NCBI RefSeq assembly: GCF_000428145.1
Contig: NZ_ATZJ01000006.1
Coordinates: 1-64,000 of the forward strand
Origin: Chitinilyticum litopenaei DSM 21440
GTDB lineage: Bacteria; Pseudomonadota; Gammaproteobacteria; Burkholderiales; Chitinibacteraceae
Reading direction: 5' to 3'
Length of the DNA stretch: 64,000 nt
Shown: in pieces, positions 17,179-25,378 of the stretch
How positions within the stretch are numbered: position 1 is the first letter of the stretch
How the letters are laid out: every line of letters begins with the position of its first letter
Notes under the pieces: generated by a model
What the model saw: only the letters and a program-made list of their open reading frames with translations
What the model was told of the DNA's origin: nothing
Databases searched by the model: none
Translations under genes and position numbers: made by a program

Positions 17179-18105
17179 ATGCACATGCACAAACAGAGTT
17201 ATTTTTTTGTTTTATTAGGTTTCTTAGCACTAATCGGTGCATTTGGCAATCTTGCCCATCAGCCGACTCCACTCGGAACATTTGAATATGTTTACAATGA
17301 CATCAGTTATGTAGGTGGTTTGGCATGGCTATTACCGCTCTTGGCACTTACTGGAACTTGCCTTGGCTTTTTGCGAGTATTTAAATGGAGCAAAATACCC
17401 GACTTGCGTTGGTGGAGTGTTTTATTCTCTATAATTAGCCTAGTGGTGCTATTTATCGTTCAAGTACAGTCAGTCCAAAAACTTAACGAATATGCCAGCA
17501 TTCCGGGAAGTAGCCCGGGCTGGGGTGCATACCTGCAATGGACTGCATATCTGCTTTATTTTGTTTACTCCTTGCGTTGGTATTCCAGCGAAGCAAATGA
17601 GCAAAACGGAACTACTGATACTGATGGACTTTCATCGTTCATAATTAATGATTTTATACCTGATGCACCAAGCAAACTCGTCAAAGTGGCGCTTTGCCTC
17701 TCCTGCCTGCTAACGGTTTTAGTATTTGAGGCTCCAGTTATCCAAGTCTCCTTGCTGAATAAAAGCGTCGGGATCAACATCAGTGCATCTGACTGGATCT
17801 GGGCCTCTTATTTCAGTGCAATTCAAATCAATCTGATTGTTCTAGCACTTATATTTGCTCCGGCAAGAATAAATTCAAGTTATTTATTTTCTGGGAAAAC
17901 AGCCTGCATCGTGATTGCAATTGCTTATGCTTACATTTGGTGGGAGAGCAAACAACCAATGACAGAAGAGCTTGCAATACAAAAAGAAATGGTTTTCCAA
18001 ACTACTGCATGGCCTTTTTTAATTGTGATTCTTGTTGCTATAATCGCTACATCTTTACTGCTAATCAACAAGTCACGCAAGAAAAATTTAAAAATGGCTG
18101 ATTAA
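17179..18105 (+). CDS. polytopic membrane protein of unknown function
   Basis: A 308-residue protein with about seven membrane segments (near residues 7-27, 46-66, 78-98, 112-128, 168-192, 209-232, 243-258 and a C-terminal one at 274-295) and a basic cytosolic end (NKSRKKNLKMAD). No family is recognised. It lacks a cleavable signal peptide. The 211 bp before it hold no gene. It belongs to the element 1 cargo and is AT-rich like its neighbours. Confidence 0.6.
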   Translation: MHMHKQSYFFVLLGFLALIGAFGNLAHQPTPLGTFEYVYNDISYVGGLAWLLPLLALTGTCLGFLRVFKWSKIPDLRWWSVLFSIISLVVLFIVQVQSVQKLNEYASIPGSSPGWGAYLQWTAYLLYFVYSLRWYSSEANEQNGTTDTDGLSSFIINDFIPDAPSKLVKVALCLSCLLTVLVFEAPVIQVSLLNKSVGINISASDWIWASYFSAIQINLIVLALIFAPARINSSYLFSGKTACIVIAIAYAYIWWESKQPMTEELAIQKEMVFQTTAWPFLIVILVAIIATSLLLINKSRKKNLKMAD

Positions 18106-18117
18106 CAAACGAAGCCG

Positions 18118-18577
18118 CAAGCACTTAACTGGTTTCGCAAAGCGGCCGAACAGGGCGAAGACACGGCGCAATATAACCTTTCGGCCGTGCAAGCAACTGG
18201 TCAAGGCGTTCGGCAAGATTTTGTTCAAACGAGCCGCCGAACAAGAGCTAGCCAAAGGTCAATGAGTCCAACAGGATAATACCCTTGCTGCTCACTGGTA
18301 TACCAAAGCTGCCGATCAAGGAATAGCAATGGCGCAAACCCATCTTGCTCAATTGTATATGGATGGGCAACAGGCGCCACAAAACTGGGAAATTGTTTAT
18401 GCACCATTCAATCTTGCCGCCAATGACGCCACCACCAATGCAGCAATAAGCATAGTGCTCGCCGCCGAACAGCTAAGCGCCAGAGACCTTGCCGAGGCAG
18501 AGCGACTTAGCAAAGACATAGCCAGACCAAATAATTTGAAACGTGCCATTGAAGCCTACCTCAGACTCTCGATTTAA
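18118..18577 (+). pseudogene. degenerate Sel1-repeat gene fragment
   Basis: Translation from 18118 gives QALNWFRKAAEQGEDTAQYNL, a Sel1 repeat, but the frame degrades and stops at about 18276. Sel1 sequence resumes in other frames (AHWYTKAADQGIAMAQTHLA). The tail LAEAERLSKDIARPNNLKRAIEAYL ends like the intact gene that follows. It lacks a start and a signal peptide, so it is a decayed paralogue of the gene at 18608-19564. Confidence 0.8.
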
Positions 18578-18607
18578 AAACATGCAGCTTAAGAAATTGG
18601 AAGCCTC

Positions 18608-19564
18608 ATGAAAATCAACCCCACACTACTTACCCCACTCATTGCAGTGCTATTTTCGTTTTCAACTGCTGCCTACGCAGGATTTGATGAAGGCCTCACA
18701 GCCTATCAAGAAAAGAACTATCCGCTTGCCCTAAAAGAATTTTCTGCTGCGGCAACCCAAGACGATGCGAGAGCTCAATTCGGCCTCGGCCTCTTATATT
18801 CCAAGGGTCTTGGTGTAGCACAGGACCATATACAAGCCATCAGTTGGTACCGCAAAGCAGCGGAGAAAGGTAATGCTCAAGCGCAGCATAATCTCGGTCT
18901 CATGTATCAAAAAGGCCAAGGTGTTGCACCGGATTACCCGCAAGCCGTCAGCTGGTATCGCAAGGCAGCCGAGCAAGGGTATGCAGATGCGCAAAACAAC
19001 CTCGGTCAAATGTATGACGAAGGTCGAGGCATAGCACAAAGCTACAATCAAGCCCTGTATTGGTATAGGAAAGCCGCCGAGCAAGGCAATGAAGCTGCAC
19101 AATTAAATCTAGGCATCATGTACCACTTGGGCCAAGGTGTGAAACAGGATGTCATGCAAGCCTTCAACTGGTATAGCAAAGCAGCCAAGCAAGGACATGC
19201 GGGTGCTCAATACAATCTCGGCGTCATGTATGGCAGCGGCCAAGGTACAACACAGGACTACTTGCAAGCGTTCTACTGGTATCGTAAATCAGCCGAGCAA
19301 GGGAACGTAGGGGCACTCAACAATCTCAGTGCGATGTTCCTCGGCGGCCAAGGTGTACAGCAAAATCCAATCGTTGCTTATGCTCTATGTAATGTCTCCG
19401 CCTCACTAGAAGGATCAACGGACAATAAGGCAATCAAGGTTCGCGATATATTAAAAACTAACATGACGCCCAAGCAAATCACTATTGGGGATGCCCTCAG
19501 TCGAGAAATGCTCAAGCCAAATAATTTGTTGAAAGCATTGGATGCCTATTTGAAAAAAAGCTAA
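18608..19564 (+). CDS. exported Sel1-repeat (SLR) protein
   Basis: A 318-residue protein with a signal peptide (ending near STAAYAG) and about six to seven tandem 36-residue Sel1 repeats, each of the form A..WYRKAAEQG...AQ.NLG.MY..G.GV..D. The C-terminus (about 255-318) is a non-repeat helical cap that is shared with the pseudogene before it. Sel1 proteins are periplasmic scaffolds for protein-protein contacts, in bacteria often in envelope or host-interaction roles. Last cargo gene before the right junction of element 1. Confidence 0.9.
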   Translation: MKINPTLLTPLIAVLFSFSTAAYAGFDEGLTAYQEKNYPLALKEFSAAATQDDARAQFGLGLLYSKGLGVAQDHIQAISWYRKAAEKGNAQAQHNLGLMYQKGQGVAPDYPQAVSWYRKAAEQGYADAQNNLGQMYDEGRGIAQSYNQALYWYRKAAEQGNEAAQLNLGIMYHLGQGVKQDVMQAFNWYSKAAKQGHAGAQYNLGVMYGSGQGTTQDYLQAFYWYRKSAEQGNVGALNNLSAMFLGGQGVQQNPIVAYALCNVSASLEGSTDNKAIKVRDILKTNMTPKQITIGDALSREMLKPNNLLKALDAYLKKS

Positions 19565-19588
19565 AAAGTCAGCAGGGGGACTAGACCT

Positions 19589-19609
19589 GTTACACAAACT
19601 GCTACACAA
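19589..19609 (+). repeat. candidate integrase arm sites, element 1 right end
   Basis: TGTTACACAAACTGCTACAC matches 8080-8099 at all but two positions. It contains two G(T/C)TACAC units 12 bp apart, in the same orientation as the left-end set. In the excised circle the two sets would flank the tRNA core site. The rest of 19610-19749 is AT-rich with no gene. Confidence 0.6.
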
Positions 19610-19749
19610 TACTCACCTCGATTGCCACTTAGCCTTAAGAGTTATTTAAAATTAATTTTTAGAATTTACAGAAATTAAGGCAATCTAAAAACTTAAATCA
19701 TTGAATTTAAACACAAATTCAGCAATGGTTGCGGTGTTTTATCAAGTAC

Positions 19750-19839
19750 GGAAGCGTGGCTGAGTGGTTTAAGGCAGCGGTCTTGAAAACCGTCGGGGAT
19801 TTACGTCCCCCGTGAGTTCGAATCTCACCGCCTCCGCCA
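19750..19839 (+). tRNA. tRNA-Ser(UGA), right chimeric copy
   Basis: A 90-nt class II tRNA, anticodon TGA, CCA encoded. Differs from the left copy only at positions 4 (A) and 69 (C), giving an A4.C69 mismatch in the acceptor stem. Its 5' part came from element 1 and its 3' part is host sequence. The mismatch may lower its function. Confidence 0.96.
19754..19831 (+). repeat. attR of element 1
   Basis: 78 bp perfectly identical to 7921-7998; right junction of element 1 inside the tRNA-Ser gene. Confidence 0.85.
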
Positions 19840-19847
19840 GAATATGC
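19825..19847 (+). repeat. attL of element 2 (23 bp)
   Basis: The last 15 nt of the tRNA (TCACCGCCTCCGCCA) plus GAATATGC are repeated exactly at 25518-25540. The repeats mark the ends of element 2; 15 nt belong to the tRNA, so integration leaves the tRNA intact. Confidence 0.9.
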
Positions 19848-19851
19848 GCAC

Positions 19852-19875
19852 AAAGCCCTGATTATTCAGGGCTTT
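19852..19875 (+). terminator. terminator after right tRNA-Ser
   Basis: AAAGCCCTGA and TCAGGGCTTT flank a 4-nt loop and are followed by TTCTTTTTC. It belongs to the left end of element 2 and closely resembles the terminator at 8026-8049 in the left end of element 1. Confidence 0.85.
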
Positions 19876-19896
19876 TTCTTTTTCACACCTAGGCGA

Positions 19897-19916
19897 CCCC
19901 ACATTTAGCCCCACAT
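19897..19916 (+). repeat. candidate integrase arm sites, element 2 left end
   Basis: CCCCACATTTAGCCCCACAT holds two CCCCACA units 12 bp apart. The same 19 bp occurs at 25379-25397 near the other end of the element, in the same orientation. Confidence 0.6.
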
Positions 19917-19946
19917 CAGGCGATGCACTGCGCTGGCGCTGCCCGG

Positions 19947-20372
19947 TCAGCTTGCCCGTGTGCGCTCGACAATCGCTTCCAGCGCAGCAAGGCGCGTGGC
20001 TAGCTGCTCAGTTTCAAAAATCGCCATCCGCGTGCTGATCGCTGAAACCATCGCCACCCCAATGTCGGCAGGTACATGCCCAGTCGCGATGCCATCGATA
20101 ATCGCGTCGGCCCGTTGCGTCGCCGTTGCGCCGGCAGGGAATTGGATCTCAACAAGCGGCATTGCTGATTTTGATAGCGGCGCAAGTCTGGCGAGAATCT
20201 CGGCCATGATGCGGCCAGCTTGAGGGCTGGCGTCATCGAGTGCACGGGCCACAAGCTCACTGGCGAAAGCCTCTTCACTTAGCCCACGGTCTGCCAACGC
20301 CTTAAGGATGTGCGCGCGCCAGCCATTGCCCCGACGACGTTGCGGCTGATAGTCTGCTGAAAATTGAGCCAT
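19947..20372 (-). CDS. DUF5681-like hypothetical protein of element 2
   Basis: A 141-residue protein opening with AQFSADYQPQRRRGNGWRA, similar to the FxPGQSGNPxGRP opening of DUF5681 proteins found in phages and mobile elements. The remainder is helical, with VEIQFPAGATATQRADAIIDG. Function unknown. A longer frame starts at 20453, but the conserved part begins at the ATG at 20372. It is the last gene of the element and starts about 75 nt after the TubC_N-like gene. Confidence 0.6.
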   Translation of the reverse strand: MAQFSADYQPQRRRGNGWRAHILKALADRGLSEEAFASELVARALDDASPQAGRIMAEILARLAPLSKSAMPLVEIQFPAGATATQRADAIIDGIATGHVPADIGVAMVSAISTRMAIFETEQLATRLAALEAIVERTRAS

Positions 20373-20445
20373 TTCCCGTATTTTCTCCGTTTTTACGATG
20401 CAGCAATGATAGTCTTTAGCTACTGAAAATGGTATTTGATAGTTT

Positions 20446-20811
20446 CTACGCATAGCAGGGGCCGGTGTCCGGTCGGGAAATGAAGGCCATCACATCGGCC
20501 AGCGCCAGCGATTCGGCTACATCCCGGCTGTGCTGCCCATCATGCTCACGAATTGCGGCGCGTTCCTGATACAGCTCGGCTACGGTTAGCCAAGGCAGCT
20601 TGCAGCCACTTGTCAGCCATGCCCCGACAATCTCGGGTGGCGCGTGGTCTGTCTGCTGCTTCAATTCGGCAATGATGGTTTCCTTATGCCGGCGGATGTA
20701 GTTGGCCAGCTCCGGGGTGATGCGCTCGGCAGGTGTAACCGCGATTTTCTGGCCGTCCGGTTTCAGGCTGACGCAGAGGCCAGCCCCGGCCAAAATGAAC
20801 AGGGCTGACAT
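20446..20811 (-). CDS. TubC_N-like docking-domain protein
   Basis: A 121-residue protein whose first 60 residues (ALFILAGAGLCVSLKPDGQK, then TPELANYIRRHKETIIAEL) follow the pattern of TubC N-terminal docking domains, which are small dimeric modules common in mobile elements beside primase genes. The C-terminal half is unrecognised. The start at 20811 has GGAG 8 nt upstream and lies 3 nt from the preceding gene's stop, so the two are co-translated. Confidence 0.6.
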   Translation of the reverse strand: MSALFILAGAGLCVSLKPDGQKIAVTPAERITPELANYIRRHKETIIAELKQQTDHAPPEIVGAWLTSGCKLPWLTVAELYQERAAIREHDGQHSRDVAESLALADVMAFISRPDTGPCYA

Positions 20812-20813
20812 GG

Positions 20814-22994
20814 TCAAAACTCCATACTTGCGGCTTCCAGATCGTCCAGCCAAGCCGCATGATCGGCTGTAAGGTTTGGCGGGGTTGTGGCCTCCTGAAA
20901 AATCACGCTTTCCGGTTTGCTGTCGCTGTCTTTGCTGTTTTTGCTGTCTGCGGCGCAGTTTTCTCCTGTCCAGACAGCAGAGACAGCAGAAACAGCGACA
21001 GCAGCGGGCTGAAACAGCGTTATTTCTCCTGTGTCCTCCGTAAGCCAGCGGCGGCGCAATAGCTCATCAATCGCAGCGGTGCGGCGGTTCACGTCCCTGC
21101 GCAATACTCCCGGCGCATACTGCCCCAGCTTTTTCCGAGTGAAGCTCTGCCAGTCCTTGCGTTGCAGCCAGTGCAGCAGGCTTTGCGCATCGCGCTCGGC
21201 TTGCGTCAGTGTGCCGGCCTTCTGGTGGGCGAGCCATTCTTGCAGCGAATATTCCACCAGTGACACGGCGCAGCGCATGACATCGCCATTCACGACGGGC
21301 AGCGCCAGCCCCTTGTAGTGCTGCTCCCAGATTGCAAACACGGCGGCGATCCGAGCGGCCAGTTCGCCGGCACGGTTGGCAAAGGCAGCGATGCAATCCA
21401 GATCGCCGGACTTGCCAAGCTCACTTTCGGTGCGGTTGTAGAAGTCCAGCCATTCGGTCGTGGCGGCGCTATCCAGCGTCACGGCTTCCAGTGCCAGTCC
21501 ACCATTCGCATCCAGATTCAGCGGCTTGGCAACCATACCGGCCAGCGTTTCCCAGTAGCGGCCAATACGCCCATCCTGATCGGCACGACGGCTCAGGTCA
21601 GCAGCGGTCAGCAGGCGATTACCTGCCAGTGATGCCGGCGCAGCCAACAGGAATCGTGGCAGGAAACCTTGCCCCCGCAAGATCGGGTCGCCCAGCGCCT
21701 CACGCACAACAACGGGTTGCACGCTCAGGAAAAGGCCAAAACGCACGCGGAAGCGGAAGCCGCCCATGCCCTCCCCGACGCGGTCACGCTCGCAGCCCTT
21801 GCCGTCAAATAGCCTCGTCAGACTGCCAAGGCTGGCGGCGCGGGTGTCACTCTTAAGGGAATGCCCGCCCAGCAGTGAGCCACCTTCATCAGTGGACAGG
21901 CTCAGAGCTGGCGCTGAACCACGGATAAAGGCGACTTCCACGGCCTGTACGGTCGTGTCCGTGAAAATCGTTCTCGGGTCGGGCGGCAGATCAGTCAGCA
22001 GCGCAGCGCGGTCTTTGGGCTTGGCGGCAAAGGCTTCCTGCTCAGCCTGCTGCATGGCGAGTTTGTGGGCATTGCGTGCCTCAACTTCGGCCGTGGTAAT
22101 GGGGCGTGTCGCCAGCCGGTAGCATTCCGATTTCCGTTCGCCGGACGCGGCCAGCGTCAGCACAAACACGCTGCAAGGCATGGCTCCGGTCTTGGGGTGG
22201 CTGGCATCGGCAAGGCGCATCGCCACATGCGCCACGGCAGCAAGCACGGCCATGCCAGCCAGCGCGACAGGGGCTTGCGCATGGTCGGCAATGGCTTGTG
22301 CTGCTTCCCGCATGCCGTCGGGCAAGCAATCATCCGGCCATGGCGTCGGCTCGCTGTCTTGCTCAAACGGCTCCGGCCCTTCAATCTCCGGGCTTACCTT
22401 TTCCCATTCCAGATCGGCAAACGGATCGCCGTCCGGGTGCAGCTCGAACCAGTCGAACGCATCGCCCTTGTCGGGTGCGCCAGTGCTGCCCGGATCAACA
22501 GTCCAGGCAGTGCAGCCTTGTTGCAGCAGGCGCGGCAGCAGTTCGCACGCCCAGCTCGTCCCGGCTTTGTCATAGTCGGCCCACAGGTGCACGGAGCGGC
22601 CTGCCAGCGGCTTCAGATCGCACGTTGCGGCATTGCCAGCCCCGCCGGTACTCAGCGCCACGAAACCGCGCCGGGTGCAGGCATCAGCGGCTTTCTCGCC
22701 TTCCAGCAAAATCACGCGGTCAGCGCCAGCCAGCAGCGCCAGGTTAAAAAGCGGCCTGCCGTCCGGGTGCGTCGGCTCGCCCAGCTTGAAGCCCTGCCCA
22801 TCGCGCCAGAATGGGCGGATTTCCTTCCTGCCGTCCCGGTGCTTGCAGCGAAAGCGCCAAAACAGAGGCGCTCCGTCTTGGCTGGTATAAACATGCAGTC
22901 CTTCCGCTACATAACCTTGCGCCAGATACCTAGCGGCAAAGCCCCTTGCGGCGTCCTTGGTAGCGCCATCGGCTCGAATCGTTATATCAGCCAT
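20814..22994 (-). CDS. TOPRIM-DUF3987 primase/helicase-like protein
   Basis: A 726-residue replication protein. The N-terminal 100 residues hold a small Cys/aromatic module (PLFWRFRCKHRDGRKEIRPF). A TOPRIM domain follows with VILLEGEKAADA (catalytic Glu) and LWADYDKAGTSWA (DxD). From about residue 210 it matches DUF3987, a P-loop-like domain, including LAASGERKSECYRLA in place of a standard Walker A. The ATG at 22994 lies 2 nt past the stop of the CHC2 gene; a longer frame upstream overlaps that gene and is rejected. Together the two proteins act as a split primase for element replication. Confidence 0.85.
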   Translation of the reverse strand: MADITIRADGATKDAARGFAARYLAQGYVAEGLHVYTSQDGAPLFWRFRCKHRDGRKEIRPFWRDGQGFKLGEPTHPDGRPLFNLALLAGADRVILLEGEKAADACTRRGFVALSTGGAGNAATCDLKPLAGRSVHLWADYDKAGTSWACELLPRLLQQGCTAWTVDPGSTGAPDKGDAFDWFELHPDGDPFADLEWEKVSPEIEGPEPFEQDSEPTPWPDDCLPDGMREAAQAIADHAQAPVALAGMAVLAAVAHVAMRLADASHPKTGAMPCSVFVLTLAASGERKSECYRLATRPITTAEVEARNAHKLAMQQAEQEAFAAKPKDRAALLTDLPPDPRTIFTDTTVQAVEVAFIRGSAPALSLSTDEGGSLLGGHSLKSDTRAASLGSLTRLFDGKGCERDRVGEGMGGFRFRVRFGLFLSVQPVVVREALGDPILRGQGFLPRFLLAAPASLAGNRLLTAADLSRRADQDGRIGRYWETLAGMVAKPLNLDANGGLALEAVTLDSAATTEWLDFYNRTESELGKSGDLDCIAAFANRAGELAARIAAVFAIWEQHYKGLALPVVNGDVMRCAVSLVEYSLQEWLAHQKAGTLTQAERDAQSLLHWLQRKDWQSFTRKKLGQYAPGVLRRDVNRRTAAIDELLRRRWLTEDTGEITLFQPAAVAVSAVSAVWTGENCAADSKNSKDSDSKPESVIFQEATTPPNLTADHAAWLDDLEAASMEF

Positions 22995-22996
22995 AT

Positions 22997-23416
22997 TCAA
23001 GCCCTCCAAGCGTTCAGCCGCTTGGCTGCGGTCGGAAAATCGCAGCCGCTGCGCTGCATCTCGAAGGCCAGCACATCGCCGCCATGCACTCCGCAGGCCA
23101 TGCAGCGGAATGCCCCGGTTTCGAGATTGATCCGCAGGCTTGGCGTCGTGTCGGTGTGAAAGGGGCAAAGCGCATCGCGCCAGACGCCACGGCCATGCAG
23201 GCGCATCGCTTGGCGGTCGCCGTAGTAGCTGGGTGGCGACGGCAGCAAATCACGATCAAAGCGCCCTTGCTGGCGCTGTGCAGGCTTGGATTTTTTGGCT
23301 ATCTGGCTGGCGGCAAAGGCGGTCAGTGCTTCCCCGATACGGTCGCGGAATGATGTAGAATCGACGTGCTGATCGTCGGCGCTGCTCGTTTTTTGGGTGG
23401 CGCTATTTTTTTGCAT
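22997..23416 (-). CDS. CHC2 zinc-finger primase subunit
   Basis: A 139-residue protein with a zinc-binding CHC2 motif in its C-terminal half (CPFHTDTTPSLRINL then FRCMACGVHGGDV: C-x2-H...C-x2-C), as in the N-terminus of DnaG primases. The N-terminal 60 residues are polar and probably disordered. In DnaG and P4 alpha this zinc finger is part of one polypeptide with the TOPRIM; here it is a separate gene just upstream of the TOPRIM gene. Confidence 0.85.
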   Translation of the reverse strand: MQKNSATQKTSSADDQHVDSTSFRDRIGEALTAFAASQIAKKSKPAQRQQGRFDRDLLPSPPSYYGDRQAMRLHGRGVWRDALCPFHTDTTPSLRINLETGAFRCMACGVHGGDVLAFEMQRSGCDFPTAAKRLNAWRA

Positions 23417-23427
23417 GGCCGCCCCCG

Positions 23428-23637
23428 TTATGCCGCACGGCGGGCGCGGGAATCTACAAAGTCGGCGATTTCATCAGAGCGCCATGCCACAGCACGCGCA
23501 CCAATGCGCACCGGCTGCGGGAATTGGCCGGTGGCCATCATCGCGTAAATTGAGCTGCGGCTAAGGCCGGTAACCTGCTCGACAATCGGGCGGCGCAGCA
23601 GTTGCGGCAGGGTGGGAAATTGGCTTGCCTGGGTCAT
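23428..23637 (-). CDS. AlpA-family transcriptional regulator
   Basis: A 69-residue helix-turn-helix protein of the AlpA/MerR-like excisionase type: LLRRPIVEQVTGLSRSSIYAMMATGQFPQPVRIGARAVAW (quoted in part) is the typical recognition helix and wing. In P4-like elements AlpA controls integrase expression or excision. It stands between the integrase and the primase genes and 11 nt from the CHC2 gene. Confidence 0.9.
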   Translation of the reverse strand: MTQASQFPTLPQLLRRPIVEQVTGLSRSSIYAMMATGQFPQPVRIGARAVAWRSDEIADFVDSRARRAA

Positions 23638-23718
23638 CTCGAATCGTCCTTTGCCTTTCGCGGCGTTTGTTGGAACGACTCGGATTTAATACCTGATTAT
23701 CTGCGCAAAATAGAAACG

Positions 23719-24123
23719 TCAGCGGGGCTTGGCGTTACCCCTTTTAGCGCGAGCATATGCGGCTTTGGCCGTTTCTTGCTCGGTATAGCCAAATGCGCTT
23801 GCCAGCATGGCGTGCAGGTCATCGTTGCGCAGTCGCAGCGCCTTCTTATCAGCCCGATTCAGCGGAACGTATTTAAACTGCTGCCGCCATGCCTCCCAAA
23901 CCTGCCCCAACTCCAGCAATTGCTGCTCTCGCAGCTTGGGTTTTTTGGGTCGATCAACACGCCCCCTGATGAAGTCTGCAATATATCGCCGCGCCTCAGC
24001 ATCCAGCGGCAGGCCTTCAATAATGACCTGCTCAAGCCGGGATGTATCGCCCGTCTGCTCGAACCATTGCCGGGCAGCGATGAATTGCGAGCGTGCGCTG
24101 ATTTCTTCAATGGTCGCCATCAT
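23719..24123 (-). CDS. small helical hypothetical protein of element 2
   Basis: A 134-residue protein, mainly helical and basic at its end (YARAKRGNAKPR). No family is recognised. The start overlaps the integrase stop (ATGATG with the TGA inside), so it is translated with the integrase; a second ATG follows at 24120. Confidence 0.6.
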   Translation of the reverse strand: MMATIEEISARSQFIAARQWFEQTGDTSRLEQVIIEGLPLDAEARRYIADFIRGRVDRPKKPKLREQQLLELGQVWEAWRQQFKYVPLNRADKKALRLRNDDLHAMLASAFGYTEQETAKAAYARAKRGNAKPR

Positions 24124-25361
24124 GCAGCCCTTGCATGGATCGGCACGACGTTGTCCGCGCCAGCCTCTTTGCCAGCAACAAAGTCAGCCCATGCCTGCAT
24201 CATTGGCCGGCGCAAATCCAGCAGGCGCTCGCGATGATAGGCGGCCTCGACTTTGCCCCCGACAGCATGCGCCAGCGCCATTTCGGCAAGGTCGCGGTCA
24301 TAGCGATTTGCGCTTGCCCAGTCCCTGAAGCTGGATCGGAAACCGTGCGCAGTTGCAATACGGCCGGGCGTGCTGCTGGGGGCCTGTACGCGGCGCAGAA
24401 AGGCGGTCAGTACCATGTCGCACACTTCTTTGCGGTCGCGTGGGCTGGGGAAAATCAGCGTTTCGTGCATGCCTTGCTGCTGGCGCAGAATCGCAAGCGC
24501 CCGGTCAGATAGCGGCACGACATGGGACTGTTTTGCCTTCATGCGTGAGGCCGGCACGATCCATAAGCCAGCCTCCCAATCAATTTCCGCCCACGTTGCC
24601 CCGCGCACTTCACCGGATCGCGCAGCAGTCAAAATCAAAAATTCCAGCATAGGGCGCGTAACGTCATATCTGTCCGCGCCATGCAGGTGTTCCGCCACCC
24701 ATGCCGGCACATCACGCCACGGCATTGCAGGCTGGTGCAGTGTGCGGGCCGCCTTGCCCGGTTGCTGAGGCAGCAGGTAATCCACGACATCAACCGGGTT
24801 TGCGCTCACGAAACCGTGCGCCCAGCCCCACGCCATCACGGCATGCATGCGCTGCTTTGTTCGCGCCGCAGTCTCCGGCTTTTCCATCCAGATCGGGCGC
24901 AGCGCATCGGCCACATGCTTTGGCGCGATTGCATCCAGCGGCAAGGCCCCAATTTTGGGAAAAATGAACTGCGCCAGGGTGTTTATCCACTGCTGGCCGT
25001 GCTTGGCGTTTTTCCAGCCCGGCAGCAATTCGGCATGCAGCGTGCGGGCGGCCTCTTCAAAGGTCGGCATTTTCGGCGCGGCGGCTTCGGCTCGTTTGAC
25101 CTCAAGCGGATCAATGCCGGCGGCAATCTGCTTGCGCATTTCTTCGGCAGCCTCTTTCGCAGCGGCTATGCCCACTTCCGGGTAACTGCCCAGCCCAGCA
25201 TCACGGCGCTTGCCGGTCAGTGGCGACACAAAGCGCAGCTCCCATTTGCCGCGCCCTTTGGTCTTTGTTGGCAGCAGTCGCAGGCCCGGAACGCCGCCAT
25301 GCGGCAGCGGCCTGCCATCAGGCTTGAGTGCTCTTGCTTTGGTGTCGGTTAGTAGCGCCAT
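24120..25361 (-). CDS. P4-type tyrosine integrase (DUF4102) of element 2
   Basis: A 413-residue integrase with an N-terminal DUF4102 domain (ALLTDTKARALKPDGRPLP, then LRFVSPLTGKRRDAGLGSYP). Catalytic residues: R248 in AARSGEVRG, H339-x-x-R342 in HGFRSSFRDW, H365 in ALAHAVGG, Y375 in AAYHRERL. It is the family that integrates P4-like elements in tRNA genes. The start at 25361 is chosen because the DUF4102 domain opens there; a longer frame upstream encodes no recognisable sequence. The arm-like repeat at 25379-25397 lies just upstream and may couple integration to expression. Confidence 0.95.
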   Translation of the reverse strand: MALLTDTKARALKPDGRPLPHGGVPGLRLLPTKTKGRGKWELRFVSPLTGKRRDAGLGSYPEVGIAAAKEAAEEMRKQIAAGIDPLEVKRAEAAAPKMPTFEEAARTLHAELLPGWKNAKHGQQWINTLAQFIFPKIGALPLDAIAPKHVADALRPIWMEKPETAARTKQRMHAVMAWGWAHGFVSANPVDVVDYLLPQQPGKAARTLHQPAMPWRDVPAWVAEHLHGADRYDVTRPMLEFLILTAARSGEVRGATWAEIDWEAGLWIVPASRMKAKQSHVVPLSDRALAILRQQQGMHETLIFPSPRDRKEVCDMVLTAFLRRVQAPSSTPGRIATAHGFRSSFRDWASANRYDRDLAEMALAHAVGGKVEAAYHRERLLDLRRPMMQAWADFVAGKEAGADNVVPIHARAA

Positions 25362-25378
25362 TTTGCCCCCGGAATCAG

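Larger units (their letters stand above)
7921..19831. mobile_element. element 1: integrative element with HUH-helicase replication gene
   Basis: About 11.8 kb between two tRNA-Ser(UGA) copies. It holds a tyrosine integrase next to the left junction, a convergent replication fusion gene, a replication-relaxation-like gene, a gene-free hairpin region, an IS3 remnant and a block of exported or membrane cargo ending in Sel1-repeat genes. Base composition is clearly more AT-rich than the flanks. No capsid, tail, portal or conjugation genes are seen, so it would depend on another element for transfer, or has lost that part. Confidence 0.85.

Noticed and set aside
7921..19831. Element 1 as a complete P2-like prophage
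   Set aside because: Only the replication initiator resembles P2; there are no capsid, portal, terminase, tail, lysis or repressor genes.
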